A stretch of DNA of 64,000 nt from Hermodice carunculata (Eukaryota; Annelida; Polychaeta; Eunicida; Amphinomidae), in assembly GCA_964020975.1 (NCBI GenBank), contig OZ026623.1, forward strand, positions 85,293,562 to 85,357,561, read 5' to 3'. Below are positions 15,401 through 28,600 of this stretch, one piece after another; within the stretch, counting starts at the first letter, position 1, and each line of letters begins with the position of its first letter. The translations under genes were made by a program, and so were the position numbers. The notes beneath the pieces are model-generated. The model ran no database searches and had not been told where the DNA came from. It saw only the letters and a list, made by a program, of their open reading frames with translations.

Positions 15401-18400
15401 TCAAGTTCTAAACCCAAGTTCACGACGCTACGCGTACACACATTTCTCACCAATATGCGCCTCTGCGCCTAGATTTGACTCCCGTTATTGGCGATACTAT
15501 CATAGCAGTCTGGACGAATATTCGGCTTGGGAAAAGTGGGGACCACCATGCGCTACAGGCAATACTTAGCGTCAGTTCAGACATTATCAGGCAGCAGGTG
15601 CAGGCAGACGTGAAACTTGCTCGGGACGATTTTCACACTCCATCATCCATGGGCCTGTGGTCCCTGGAGACAAGCGGCAGACGATAAACTGGCTCTAGAC
15701 GCAGAGCGACTTGCACACGTGATCAGACTGTAGTCCAGACGACCGGCAGACGCAAATCTGGCTCAGGACGAAAATAAACGTACATGTTCGAATAGGGAAC
15801 GAACTGTCAGTTCGTACCAGACGCCATTTGCGTGTGAGACGAACGATCATTTTGATACGGCGCCTTATCAATATTTGTGTCAACTTGATTACTACACCCC
15901 AACCCAACATCATATGGTACACTATTGAACTCTCTTAAACATACATGCAGTGATGGACAAAGCACTCCTGAGATTACAGAAAGTGTCTGGATATTTGAAG
16001 CTGTTTGGCTCTCTGTAGGTCCTTCATGCTTTTAATGCTACATTTAGAAAGTGTTTGGCTACCAAAGGGTATTTGTCTGTTGGAAGAACATGCAACAGGT
16101 CAGTCCACCCAAGTTTCTATTGGCCCAGGAAGTGGGCAGAGCCTCATGATCAGCCAATGGCACCCTGCCAGGCCTGGGTCCGCATAAAGATGAAAGAGAG
16201 CTAATTTTCACATGACCACTGAAGAATGACATCACACTACATGAGCCCACCCACAACATGCACAAGGCACAAAGTGGACAAGTTCACTTTTGCTGCGCAA
16301 CTTCTCATTACCTTTAAGTGCATAACCATCTAGTTAAAAGTTTAATTTTATTACAAAGGATATTTTTGAGGTAATCAAGAGGATTTTAACATTTTCATAA
16401 AATTTTATGTTACAGTTTGCTATTTCTTGCTACACCAGTTTATATACATACTATATTTATGACAGTCCAGTGTTGTCCCAGACAATTATACTTAGCTAGC
16501 TGAAGCACCAAGTTGTGCCAGATAATCATGCTCAGCTCATGAAAGCATCCTCATACCTTGATAAAATCCTGAAGATGGTGGTTGATCATTAAAAAGCACA
16601 TGGCATGCTCCTGTCCCACAAACAACGGCAGCAGATCACTGTCCAATAGCAGTGTCACTTTGGGTACATGTGCAGGACCGCTGTGCTTGCACCATTGGGC
16701 GGCCATGTTGGCTGACAAGGTGAATGGTCCAACCAGAGGCCTCCACTTGCCTTGGTAGGCAGTTTTGACAGAGATATCTTCGACGCATATATTGCTCTCA
16801 ATTTCCTCAATGGCACCTGGAGAATCAGGAATTTCAAAGTAACATAGAAGTACAGTGAAGCCTCGTTATAACAAAGAGATATCCAACTACCCAGTTAACA
16901 ACATAAGTTCAGAGAGACTTAAACTCAAATTCTTTTGCAATTTGGCTCATTTATCTGACACATTTTTCAGGGAAACAGAGGGTGTTGTAAATGAGGTTTC
17001 ACTGTATTTGTATCAAGTTGAATTAAGAACAGTTGGCTCCCAGTCACCATGCAACTGTTACAGTTCAGATATTGTTTCATAATACCCACTATCTGATACT
17101 AAGACATGGGTGTTATGCAAAGCATTTATTAAGGGATGGTTCAACATTATCATCCTTTTTGAATTAGTATTTAGGGTACTAAATTTCATGAACCCTCCCT
17201 CCCCCTAATTAGTACTTTGAAAATGATGATCCCCCCGCCCAAATCATACCAAAATTGCATAAAATAGGCCAAAATTTGACCATAATCTTCTATATTCTGT
17301 GAAAGTGTACAGACCCATTTACCCCCCCCCCCCCCCGTTTGCATACTGTACGTACTTATTCAAAAAATGGTGAAAATATTGAACCATCCCTAACTGACCT
17401 TGTTCATTGGGCCTAAAGTCCACCTGACCACTGAACGCCGAGATGGAGCCCAACACAGCTGCCCTCTCCTCAGTATCGCTGACCTCCATCCCCACCATCA
17501 GTTGTACCATTACCATACGCACGTTGTCCACCTTTGCTAGCATTCTCATGTAGGCTGGCTCTTTCTTATGGTGCTTGGATGCTGCAATTTTTTTTACAAA
17601 GAATCTAAAGTCAAACTAAAGAAAAGTTTTGTGCGCCTGGTTCAATTGCTCCACAGCAACCCTTTCCACCTGAAACCAGCCAAAACTGGCTGCCCGTCAA
17701 ATGTGGTGTGCTTCAATGTTTTTGACTAATTTCCGCATTCATGACAAACATTTTTATTGTGAATTGTAAATAAGACCTATTACGATAACATAGCCAAGGC
17801 AAGCTGTTAACTTAACTCTTTCAGTGCCAATCACATCTTAAGTCAATATACTCAAGTCAAACTGGTAGGAATACAGATCTGGGATCCTAATGATAATTCA
17901 TACCAGTTTGACTTGAGTATATTGACTTAAGATGTGATTGGCACTGAAAGAGTTAAGTTAACAGCTTATAGTGTGGCAGCTACTTGTGCCTCAACTCCAT
18001 TAAAAAAATGTTTGAAGTAAATGATACGGTAAGTGTGCAAAGACCAATCATTTTTTGCATCAAGTGTACGATATCATAGGTAGATGGCTGTTCAATTACC
18101 ATTATGGTTTGCATTCTGTTGTCCCATAACCATATGGTTTGAGTTCTGCAGTTCAATTACTAGAATATAGCTTAGATACATATTTGAACAAGTCATGCAT
18201 GCATGCACAAAATGAAGACTTGATATTTGCCAATAAACAAATACTACAAAAAAGTTAGCATTATAATAAAAAGACTCCAGGATCAATAAAAATTGACATT
18301 TTCAAACAGCAAATGTGCTCACATACAGTAGTACATGTGATCACTAAAACCACTTTAATATATAATCATCCAATAAAAAGACCTTGAAGTTCAACTTTTA

Positions 18401-18798
18401 CTCACCAGGTGGTGTGTTTGTACTTTTGTCATACTGATCCCCTTGCTTTCCAAGCAGACCGGGCACCAGTTGCTCTATGAAGTCCAGCAGCTGTTGAAGT
18501 CTGGGAAGGCTAAGGTTTGCCTTCACTGGCCTCTCTATACGCAGTTGTACCTTGGCTATAAACATACAGAAAGTTTGACTCAAGACCTTTTTTAAAGATT
18601 TCAGGTGTTTTACATCATCATCAGTTGAAATATGAATAGTGCCATAAATCTTTGATCATTATGTAATGACAGTTAATGTACATAAATAATGTGACTGCAC
18701 ATGCTCTTTAATGTTAAGTTTCATTTTAAGACAATTTATTTATTTTGTAATCTTCAATCCAATATTATCCCCCCCCCCCCCAAGAAAACAGAAAAACA

Positions 18799-18829
<31 letters not shown>

Positions 18830-21800
18830 CAAAAAAAAAAAAAAAAACAAACAAAAAACAAACAAACAAACAAACAAAAAATAGTTTTCAGAGAACAGAT
18901 TACTCTCAGCACCCTCAATCTTTTTTCCTTAATTCTGCATCTTTCAAAAGTTTTTTTTTGAAACTTTGCTATTTCAAAAGTTTCATAACAAGTTCAAAAA
19001 TGATAAGAGGATGTTGGTTTTCAATAGAAACGTGACCCATTATAAAGTGCACCTCTGATAAAAATTAGGTGAAGCTATGGCACACCCTTGTTGAGATATT
19101 ATGATAACGTCATCCCCTTGTGCACCACTCAGACAGCTTTAAATAAATACTTTACAGTTTCATAAAAGTTTACAAACATAAAGAGGAAGCTGGTTTTAAA
19201 AAGAAACCTGGTGCATCATAAGATGCATCTCTGGCAAAAATTTGGTAAAGCTGCAGTCAATATTTTTTTTAGATATCATGGTAACGTCGTCAGGATTAAC
19301 ACCACTCAGATGGCCTTCAAATAAATACATTAAAAGTTTCATAAATAAGTTTAAATATAATCAGGAGAAGCAGGTTTTCAACAGGAACCAAGTCCATCAC
19401 AAATTCTTCTGTGAAAAAAAAATTGGTAAAGCTACAGTGAATATTTTTTGAGATATTATGGTAATGTCGTCCCTTTGTGCACCACTCAGACAGCCTCAAA
19501 ATAAATAGTTTAAAATTACATAAAAAGTTTTAAAATAATAGTAGGATGCTGGTTTTCAAGTGGAACCCGGTCCATTATAAGGTGCATCTCTGATAAAAAT
19601 TTGGTACAGCTGAGGGGAATATTTTTTTAGATATCTGTAACATCGACAACACAGACGGATAGACAGACGACGCAGGGGATGACAATACCCTCCGGCACTT
19701 TATGTGCTGAGGGTAAATAACAAAACAAAACAAAGCCACATTACTTGTACTCTTTCTCAATCTTTGCCCTCTCAAAGAGAGACTGGGTCAACAATTTTCT
19801 TGGCTGTTCAAGACTTATTGTTCACACAGCTCTCATCTATAACTTCGTAGTTAAGAATCAAATGGATTGGTCAAATGACAAAATCCCCCCATTTAGCTAC
19901 TGTTTCTATAAAACAGAACTCTTTCACGACCAATTTTGGCAAAAAGTCAATAATGCTCTAATTACATAATTTCAGATTCATATTCTTTGTAAAGTGCCCT
20001 TCCATTCAAGTGCCACTAAACCTGTAGTTGTGGATATGATAAAAGAAAACAAGGACGGCCCAGGTCAACAGCTTTCCTCAGTGTGCATTGTGCCCAAAGC
20101 ACACTGAAGAAAGCTGTTGACTCATTTGATACTTGGCTCCGAAGAGCTCAAGCTTTATGTGTTCAGTCCTCAATGTTCTATGAACCAATTTTATTCCTCA
20201 CATGAATGCAAGTGTCCCGGAAATGGTTACTGCAAAACGTGGTTTTACACCCCCCCAAAATACCATCTAACTATATATCATTGCTCTATATTTTGATAAA
20301 CAGGTTGAAACCCTAAATATCACAACAGGGAAATGGGTTATGATAATCTGTGGTGGGCACATATCACAACAGATATAAAAATACCGTTCAGAATCTGTAT
20401 GTATTTCTGTACACATCTGTATCCAGATATGCATTCATTCATCATGGACACCTAAAAATTCATGTGTATCTTCATGTGAATATGGACATACATGTGTATA
20501 GATTCTCACTTTGTCTCATCGGTCAAAATGGTAAGTTTCATTTGTGGCCCAGGAGTCTTTCCATAATGAATACAGTGGTCCCCCTCTTATAAGACCCATC
20601 TGATGTGAGGCCACCCCCTCTACAGAGACCACTTTTCCATGCATCAAGTATGGCATTTCAATTTTATTTCCCCCTCAGGAGAAGCCAGCCCTCTCAATAA
20701 GGCCAGATACCTGGCATGCTAGGGGTGGCCTTATAAGAAGGGGAAGACTGCACTGCAGAAATTTATTGCAGTAGTAGCCTTGTACTTTACCTGGCTGTTG
20801 TAGAAAATCTTTTACTCTCAGTGTATACAAGGAAGGTGGAATCCCAGTCTTTGGGTCAGTCCTTCCCGGACGAGTCTCCAGCCAGTGGACAGAGAAGTCT
20901 CCAGGCTCTGGTATACACTTGAACTCATCTGCAAGAGCAAGACAATTGACATTAGGGCTTTGTAATGAACATTTCAGTGTCCATAGAAGTACGATTTCAT
21001 GTCAGAATCATGGACGGGAACTCTTGTTGGACAGTTTCAGAAGCCACAAAAAATCAACGCATCAACACTTTCACCGTCACAACAGCATTTTTTAATATTT
21101 AAAATGACATTGCGTTTGCTTTTCTCCAGTTGTAACTCTCCCATCACAAGTGTTGCCTGAAAGTATGAAATGAAGCCCCTAACATCTACATGCCGAGCAA
21201 CAGCTTTGCTTGGTGTCCTGTAAACCACTGCAGCACACACCGCACCGAGCGTCAAAGAGGTGGAGTCGGTCCTATCCCCTATCCTCAGGCTTAGTAACTT
21301 ATGGGTTAACTCTTTCAGTGCCAATCACACATGAAATCGATCCACTAAAGTCAAACTAGCCAGAATTATCGTTAGGATCTCAGCTCCGTATTCCTCTTAA
21401 AAAGACCTTTCATCCAAGAACCAGCATGCTTCTGGTTCCAGAGAGAATAATCCAGGTCAGCACTCAGCTTTCTCGGTACGCATTGGGCCCAATGCAGGCT
21501 GAGAAAAGCTGTTGACTCAGTCCAAAATTTGACACTTAAAGAGCCAAGAATGATAGGTCTGACCTGACTAAAAAAAGGCTATCAGAGATAAATGCTAGCT
21601 TTTTCTGTGATTGGTCAATAAACATTACCAGTATGTATACCTGTATCTGTTACTGTGGTCGATAAATACTACCTGCGTCTCTGACTGTGGTCAGTAAATA
21701 TTTCCTGTACCGATGACTGTCATAAATAAATATTACATTGTATCTTTGTGACCAATAAGCATGACCTAACCACGATGTATGTATGCAGTGTCAAGAAATG

Positions 21801-24800
21801 CTCACACAAGCACATGAGTATATATTCATCATCAAAGCAAATTACTTATGTTTTGACCAAGTCTTAAAACACAAACCCTCAGCACCTATCGCCTGGCCAA
21901 TGAAATGTACATAATTATCCACTTGGCCACACCCCCATTCTTAAAATAGAACAGTTCAGGCAGGTAGATACATGTTTGTGTGAATGCCTTGATTAGCATG
22001 GTTGATCTCATATGGTCGCTACAAAGTACTGTATAAAGGCAATGTCCAAGAATCGGGGACCAAAGTTCATCAGCCTTAAAAGAATTATTGGAAAATATAT
22101 TTATGTTTTGGTTACAAAATGCAAGTATCTGAAAGGGGCAAATTTAAGGACCCATGTACTAGATGTTGCTTACCAGTGACTGTATGGCCCGGCGTGGCTC
22201 CCTTTAGCACCACGTCGTAACATGACAGCTCCACTTTCTGGCCGGATGGCTGACATGACATCACTGTGTGGGGCTGTGAGAAGTACGCAAACAGGAATGG
22301 CTTGACTTGCACCACCTCTTCTTGACATATACCTTTGTCCTCAAACTTGCTGTCCATTGATTGGTCAGCTACAATGCCACTCTCGGTGGTTTGAGTCACA
22401 GAGCTGAGGCTGGACTGGGAAGGAGATGCAGTTATTCCAGACTGGGGAGCCAGTACGCTTTCCATACTCTTCCATTCCAGGTCGCTCTTCCCTCTTGCTT
22501 TCTTTACTCCCTCCTCCCTTTTGGCTGATGCCTTCGCCAACTTTGATCTCTTTTGGTGGTCATACGCCATGAATGACACTTTACCAGCTGTCAGGAGCAC
22601 ATCGAATGGCATCACATTGAACCAGTCTGACTGAGCACTGCTACTTAACTCCACCTTTTCATCAATGGTTGAGATGCCTCGTCCATATAGGGTGGAGTCA
22701 CTCAGTGACGGTGGGCGGGGCTTCCTGGCCTGCCTGGGCTGCTGATTGGCTATCACAGTGGGTATGTTGAGGAGGCTGAAGGCATTGGATGTCAGAATAA
22801 GGTGGAGAAGACGGACCTGGGAGACCGAGAGGTAGAAGTCCATGTCTGTGGTGGCATTCGCCTCCAGCGACAGTCCACAAACCAACACAGGCTAAAAGAC
22901 AAAAACATCGGACTTAGGCCACAAAGTAAGACAGAATTTATCGACAGACTGTTGTTGGGTTTAAAAAAAAAAGGAAATAGAATGCATGTCTGGTGTATCT
23001 TACAACACAATAAGGTTTATTTCAAGTCAACATAAAAGTGCCATAAAAGTATAAGAAATATCATGAATATCAACGGCTCCTCCTAAAATACCTCTCCACA
23101 TACTGAGCTTCCAGAATCACAAATACCTTCCACATTATTATATTTCTATTATTCAGAATCATCCTGGAGGAAACATGCTGAAGGTGCCAAGATCACTTTA
23201 CAAGGCTAACTATGTACATTTATAAGCTTTACTTCAAGTTGGCCAAAACATACTAGAAACAACACGGCCATCAAAGGCTCCCCCTAAGAATACTGCACCA
23301 CATATTAAGCTTTCAGAATACAAGTCTCTTTCCATGCCATCATATTCTCATTATTCACAGCCATAATGGGGAAAACATGCTGAAGGGACCAAGCCCATTT
23401 TATGAGCTTTAATCATACAAGTACACTAATCAGACCAGGCAGTTTGAAAGTGCGTGCAGATGACCACTGTGTGCTGCAAGGTAACTTTTTTTAGGCCTCT
23501 CTTCACCATTGGAGCTAAAGTATTATGAAACCTGTCTTGAAACACCACCCTTTGGGGTGACCAAACTGTAGCATCTCATAAGAGGCATAATAATGTGAAA
23601 CGTACTAAGTTAAGATCTTGAATGTACATGTAATGCTGGTGTTTCTACGCTGGGGATTCTCTCATTGGAATGGTCTCTCAAGCCAGGTACCACTGTAGTA
23701 CAATAACATGTGACATCTCACCTCTTGTTTTGCTGTGTCTCCAACAGGGGGAGTGCAGACAATAGGAGGGGCAACTACAACTCGAAGGTCGAAGCCATTT
23801 GCCACTGGAACAAGTTTGGCTTCCTTGACCTCTGACCTTAAAAAAAAATGCAATTTCAAGTATTTATTCCACGGAAAACCTTCAAGTCCCTCCTGCAAAT
23901 TGCAATTTTCAAAGTAGCTAGCCTTGGCACACTCAAACTCTAACTTACAGTGCCGCCAGAAAGTCTTGCACCATCTCCTCTGGTGGCCTTTGAGCGTGGG
24001 CCTTTGAGCGTGGTCCTCCTCGCGTACATATTGTATAAGGGACTCCTGCAGTGATGCTGTTATGAAGTTTGATGTTAGTTACTCAGTGTGCTTCTTGTAC
24101 CTACCTGTGGCCCCCATTGGCCATAAACTAGTTTTTGCATCAAAATTTTAATTTCTATTAGACTTTGAAAAGTGGTACATGTACCTGCAAGTGGCTCCAC
24201 TGGTGATCCCCCAGATTTTTGGAGCAATACTTTTTGGTGGCACTGTAAATAGCCTATGTCACAGGGCAACTGCATGTGACCAGATGCCAAGCATCTAGCA
24301 GGAATTTAACCAATCAGCTGAAGTTACACATTGATAAATTTAATGATATTTCCATTTCTCTTGTCCACTGTATACCACCTGGTGAGCTAACTGAATGTTT
24401 TGAAGTGTGCTTGCTTTTTATAGCAAATCATAACATATACATGTAGTTCTCCCAAATGTACACTTTTCAATAATATCATAAGTTTTCTATGCAATACAAG
24501 ATCGTATTCCCTGGAACTGATTTTTAGACAGGTATTGGCTGACTAAATGATTGACGTATAGTTGACATCACCTTTACATATTTGTGCCAGCAAATAAAAT
24601 TGCAGTGCTTTTATTCTGCCCCAATGTCCGCCTCTTGTCAGACAGTGATGTCTTCTTACTCTTGTCTCGCATCAAGGTTAGTCAGCAGGCAACATGTTTG
24701 TTATTATTGACGTCCAGTTTATTCTGTCCTTTTCTCTTCAACACGGGGAATTAACAAGCCCCTTTCCTAATTCCCGAGGATTTGATCATAATAGTGTGTC

Positions 24801-25567
24801 TTTTTGAAAAATAAGATATGTTCAAACCCAAAATAAAATGCAACCCAGCTGAGAACACACGTGAGGACAAAAGCCAGATGTGTCCATTATTTATTATTTT
24901 CATAGAGTTTGAGATGAAGAACTTACAACATAAATAGTACCCATAAACCACACGTCAAGCAAACCACTGCAACTACTTTCTCCACTACATATATATCATG
25001 TGTGCAATGATGGACCATAAATTTTGAGTCAGGGACCTTGACCTCTTGACCCCAGCATGCATACATAATGACCCCCATATCTAAAATAAAGCTGACTGCC
25101 AATAATGATCTGTTTTCCAAAATAAGCCTCCATTCGTCTGAGGATAACACCTCTGTTAGGTGAAGACATTTCGAGAGGCTCTCACATAAATTTTTTCATA
25201 CATAACTGTTGAATCTCTTTAGTTGGAGCCTGTATTGGTGTTATTTGGTGGGGGGTTTTTTTGGTTTTTTTTTTGTTTTTGTTTTTTTTTTCTCCAAAAT
25301 AAGGACTCGATGGACAAAAGTTCAGGCCAAGTGTCAGTTGAAGGTACAAGGGTTACTAACTGTTGCTGTATCAGGTTGTTCCACTCCAGGGCCGGGTTTT
25401 GAGCTGCCAGGTTCTCCTCGTCCTGCAGTGTAGCTGCCCCAGCACCATCTAACACCAAGTCCTGCCAGCTCCCTGAACACAGCCAGGTTCAATATCATTA
25501 CTACATTTATTTCATGTGCTAATCATATAAAATAAATTTCCTTCATCTGAATTAATATAACTATAAC

Positions 25568-25648
<81 letters not shown>

Positions 25649-28600
25649 GATAACTTTGTTATATTATAAACTATCCAAGATTCAAATTCTTTATTGAGTC
25701 TTTTAATGCCACATTTTGGAACGAGTAAACAGCTTTCCTCAGCAAGCTTTGGGCAAAGTGCACCCAAAGCATGTTGATGAAAGCTGTTGACCTGGACTAT
25801 TGTATTACACATAACTACAGGCATGGTGGTACTTGAAAGAAAGGTCTTTTCACAAGGAATATGAATCTAGCATCCTTATTATAATTCAGAGTAGTCTGTT
25901 TTAAGTAGTTAAAGTCTGTTTTAAGTACTTAAAGTCTGTTTTAAGTAGTTAAAGTCGAGTTGCAGTTGGCACTGAAAGTGTTAAAAGACCTTTCCTTCAA
26001 GTAGTAGCATGCCTGTAGTTCCAGAGAAAATAGAATAGCCCAAGTCCACCACTTTTCTCAGTGTGTTTAAAACATTATTTTTGCAGACACTTCTATCAAA
26101 AAGCTGACATAAATTTGAGTCACCTGCCATTTGGCACCCAATATTTACTACAAAAATGACTTTCTGTAGTTGTCATTGATCCCAGTTGTTCAGTCCATGT
26201 ACATGTGGGTCTAATGTCAAGGTATATTTTCAGGAGTCCATGCAATTGTATACAGATCCAACAATGAAATTAATAACTATGGCAGTAAATGGTGAGATTA
26301 TCTTAAACTTGAAACCTGAGGCTACACAGAGAGGCTTCAAGTTCATGTAAGGTAGTCCGCAAATTGGAATTTCAGTTTCATGAAAGCAGGTGCAAAAAGG
26401 AAACAAGCACCCTAGTCATTTTACATGGCAAGAACTGGCAGAAAAGCAAGAGACAGGAGAATTCCAAGGATCATTTATAAGACCCATAACTTCATGTGAT
26501 ACTTTATTGGGAAACTTCCGAGCCTCTGCAAGGTCCCAGCATGCAAAGCTCTACTTACCTGTGGTTAGACTGAGGCCACTGATGTCCAGCTGATACTGCC
26601 GGTCTTCTACCTCAGACCCTGGGTGACTAACTGTCCCAGCATGCACTGCTTTGCGGTAAACTTCCTTCTCAACAACAATACGTGGCAGCGGGTTATCAGC
26701 CTGAGGTACCAAGGCCAAGCTGCTCAACTGGAAGACACACATATCATGACCTAGAAGTGGAGGCTTCCCCAAGTCTGTGTCTGGGTTTATACTCTCCAAG
26801 TTGGGCACAAACAGTCTCAGGTTACTCGCATTCATGTACACAAGAGGCAGGTACGAGGAACTAATCCAAGGCAAAATTTTCTTGACTTGTGATACTGACT
26901 GCTGGAGGCGTGGTGTTTGTCTCGTCTCCTCTGATCTCTGTATCTTAATAGCAACAACTTTGAGGGCATCCACAATGACTGGGCATGACAAGACAACATC
27001 GCATGGCTGAATATTGACACAAATTTCATTCAAATACACTCTGTCCCCAGTTGCTTCTGAACCACGCAGGTTACTCACAAGATTCTCGGCTGCATCCATT
27101 CCTATTTTCTTGAGTTTCTTTTTAACGTTTTTACTAAGTGCCCTCGTCAATGTGACGCTGAGGAAGCCATGGCTCTTGTCAGGAGGCTTGAGGTCCTGTA
27201 CGTTGAAGAGGCTGACAATTGGCAAGCCCTGGCTGCCCCAAAACTTGTTCGACGCCACGTGGACGTTTGTGTTGAGCCGCTCGGTGCTAGACAACAGGAG
27301 TCCTTCATACCTGCCCTGATACCAGTCCTTCTGGCCAGCGCTACACAAACACAAACAAAACTGTCAGTTACTACACATTACATTTCCTATATACCTGTAC
27401 ATGGGAGTAATTCGCGTGCATTTGTTTCATACATTCAGGTTGTGTTCCTTGTTTTACTACATGAAAGCTGTAAAAATCAGAAAACTTTTATTACATTTAT
27501 ACTTAAAGTTATTAAATTTTGCATGCCCACACAACCTAACCTATAAAGCATTTTCTAATTTTAGACTGAAAACTACATCGCACAAGAGAACAGAATTATA
27601 ACAGAATGTCTTTAATTTAAAGGGAGGATGGCGAGGACTCAGCAAACAGCAGAATGCAAAGTGCTATATCAGTGTTCTTTTTTTTAATATTCTAAAACAT
27701 CCAGTGTACCTTAAGTTAACAATAACATCGAAAAATCACCTATTTCATATTTCTTCTCAGCAATGACAACTTATGGAACTCATCTGTTAACCCATTGCCT
27801 CCCTCCCCAATTATAATACATTGGCATATTAACCCCCTAAAGTTAAATATACAGTGAAACCTCACTATCAAGACACTCAGATATCCGACAAATTCAATAT
27901 AGTGACACAAATTTTCATGGGGAAAAAGTTCATTTTCTTTATTATTCTATTCATTTATCTGACACTTTTTCAGGGAACAGATGGTGTCATTATGACGAGT
28001 TTTCACTGTAATAAAAGCAGCTCACCTCCTGACGTAGTGGTTGATATTTACAGCACCAATCTTGCACTTTATCTTTGAGTACACTCGCTGGACATCTATA
28101 GATGCGGTCAAGTCTTCTGCTGTGGCTGAGACACAGAGAGCTGAACCAAAAAAAAAACAGAGGTTAAACTGAGCTACCTATATGTACAGTATCTCTTTCC
28201 AAAACAGTCGACCAATTTTACAAAAATAGGCAGCTCTGAACTCTGTACATATGCGGTGAAACATCATTAAAATCTCACTCAACTTTATGAAATATTCACA
28301 TAACTACAAAAGTCTTAAGGCATCACAGTCAAATTCCTTTGGTATTCGACTCATTTATCTGACACAGTGTAATATAGTTCTTTTATTCCTGAGCATAAAA
28401 TTTCCCTAATTAGCCCGAAAAGAGTTTTTCATAAGTTTTATTTTCCCGAAGTGCCACCACCAGAAAAAAAGTGTAAATCCAATGAGACCTTCAATTTGTG
28501 TCTGTAGCAGTTTCTTTTTATATTTCAAGTAAAGTACTATGCAAATGATGTTTTTGTGTTGCGAATTTATTTGATTTAATCTGTCAAAATTTTCATGAGT

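Larger units (their letters stand above)
10766..15864. mobile_element. 5.1-kb PIF/Harbinger-like DNA transposon in VPS13B intron 25
   Basis: The left end begins GGGGCCGTATCAAAATGATC and the right end is the inverted copy GGCGCCGTATCAAAATGATC, with about 24 of 26 bases matching. TTA stands on both outer sides (10763-10765 and 15865-15867), the 3-bp TWA duplication typical of PIF/Harbinger. Both subterminal zones are rich in short gtctgg, cagac and agacgaac words in both orientations. I found no transposase motif inside; frames at 13362-13640 (minus) and 15084-15569 (plus) are open but unrecognised. It is therefore probably non-autonomous or badly decayed, and it makes intron 25 the longest placed intron. 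A LINE-like tail and a long poly-A lie inside. Confidence 0.75.

Noticed and set aside
15084-15569. 161-codon plus-strand open frame within the Harbinger-like element
   Set aside because: No domain or motif is recognisable, composition is irregular, and it spans subterminal repeats near the right end. I do not call it a gene, but mention it for a database search.
25561-25824. Poly-Leu frame on the minus strand
   Set aside because: Translation of the (AAT)n microsatellite; not coding.
27014-27546. Plus-strand frames opposite exon 18
   Set aside because: Antisense shadows of a strongly conserved VPS13B exon.
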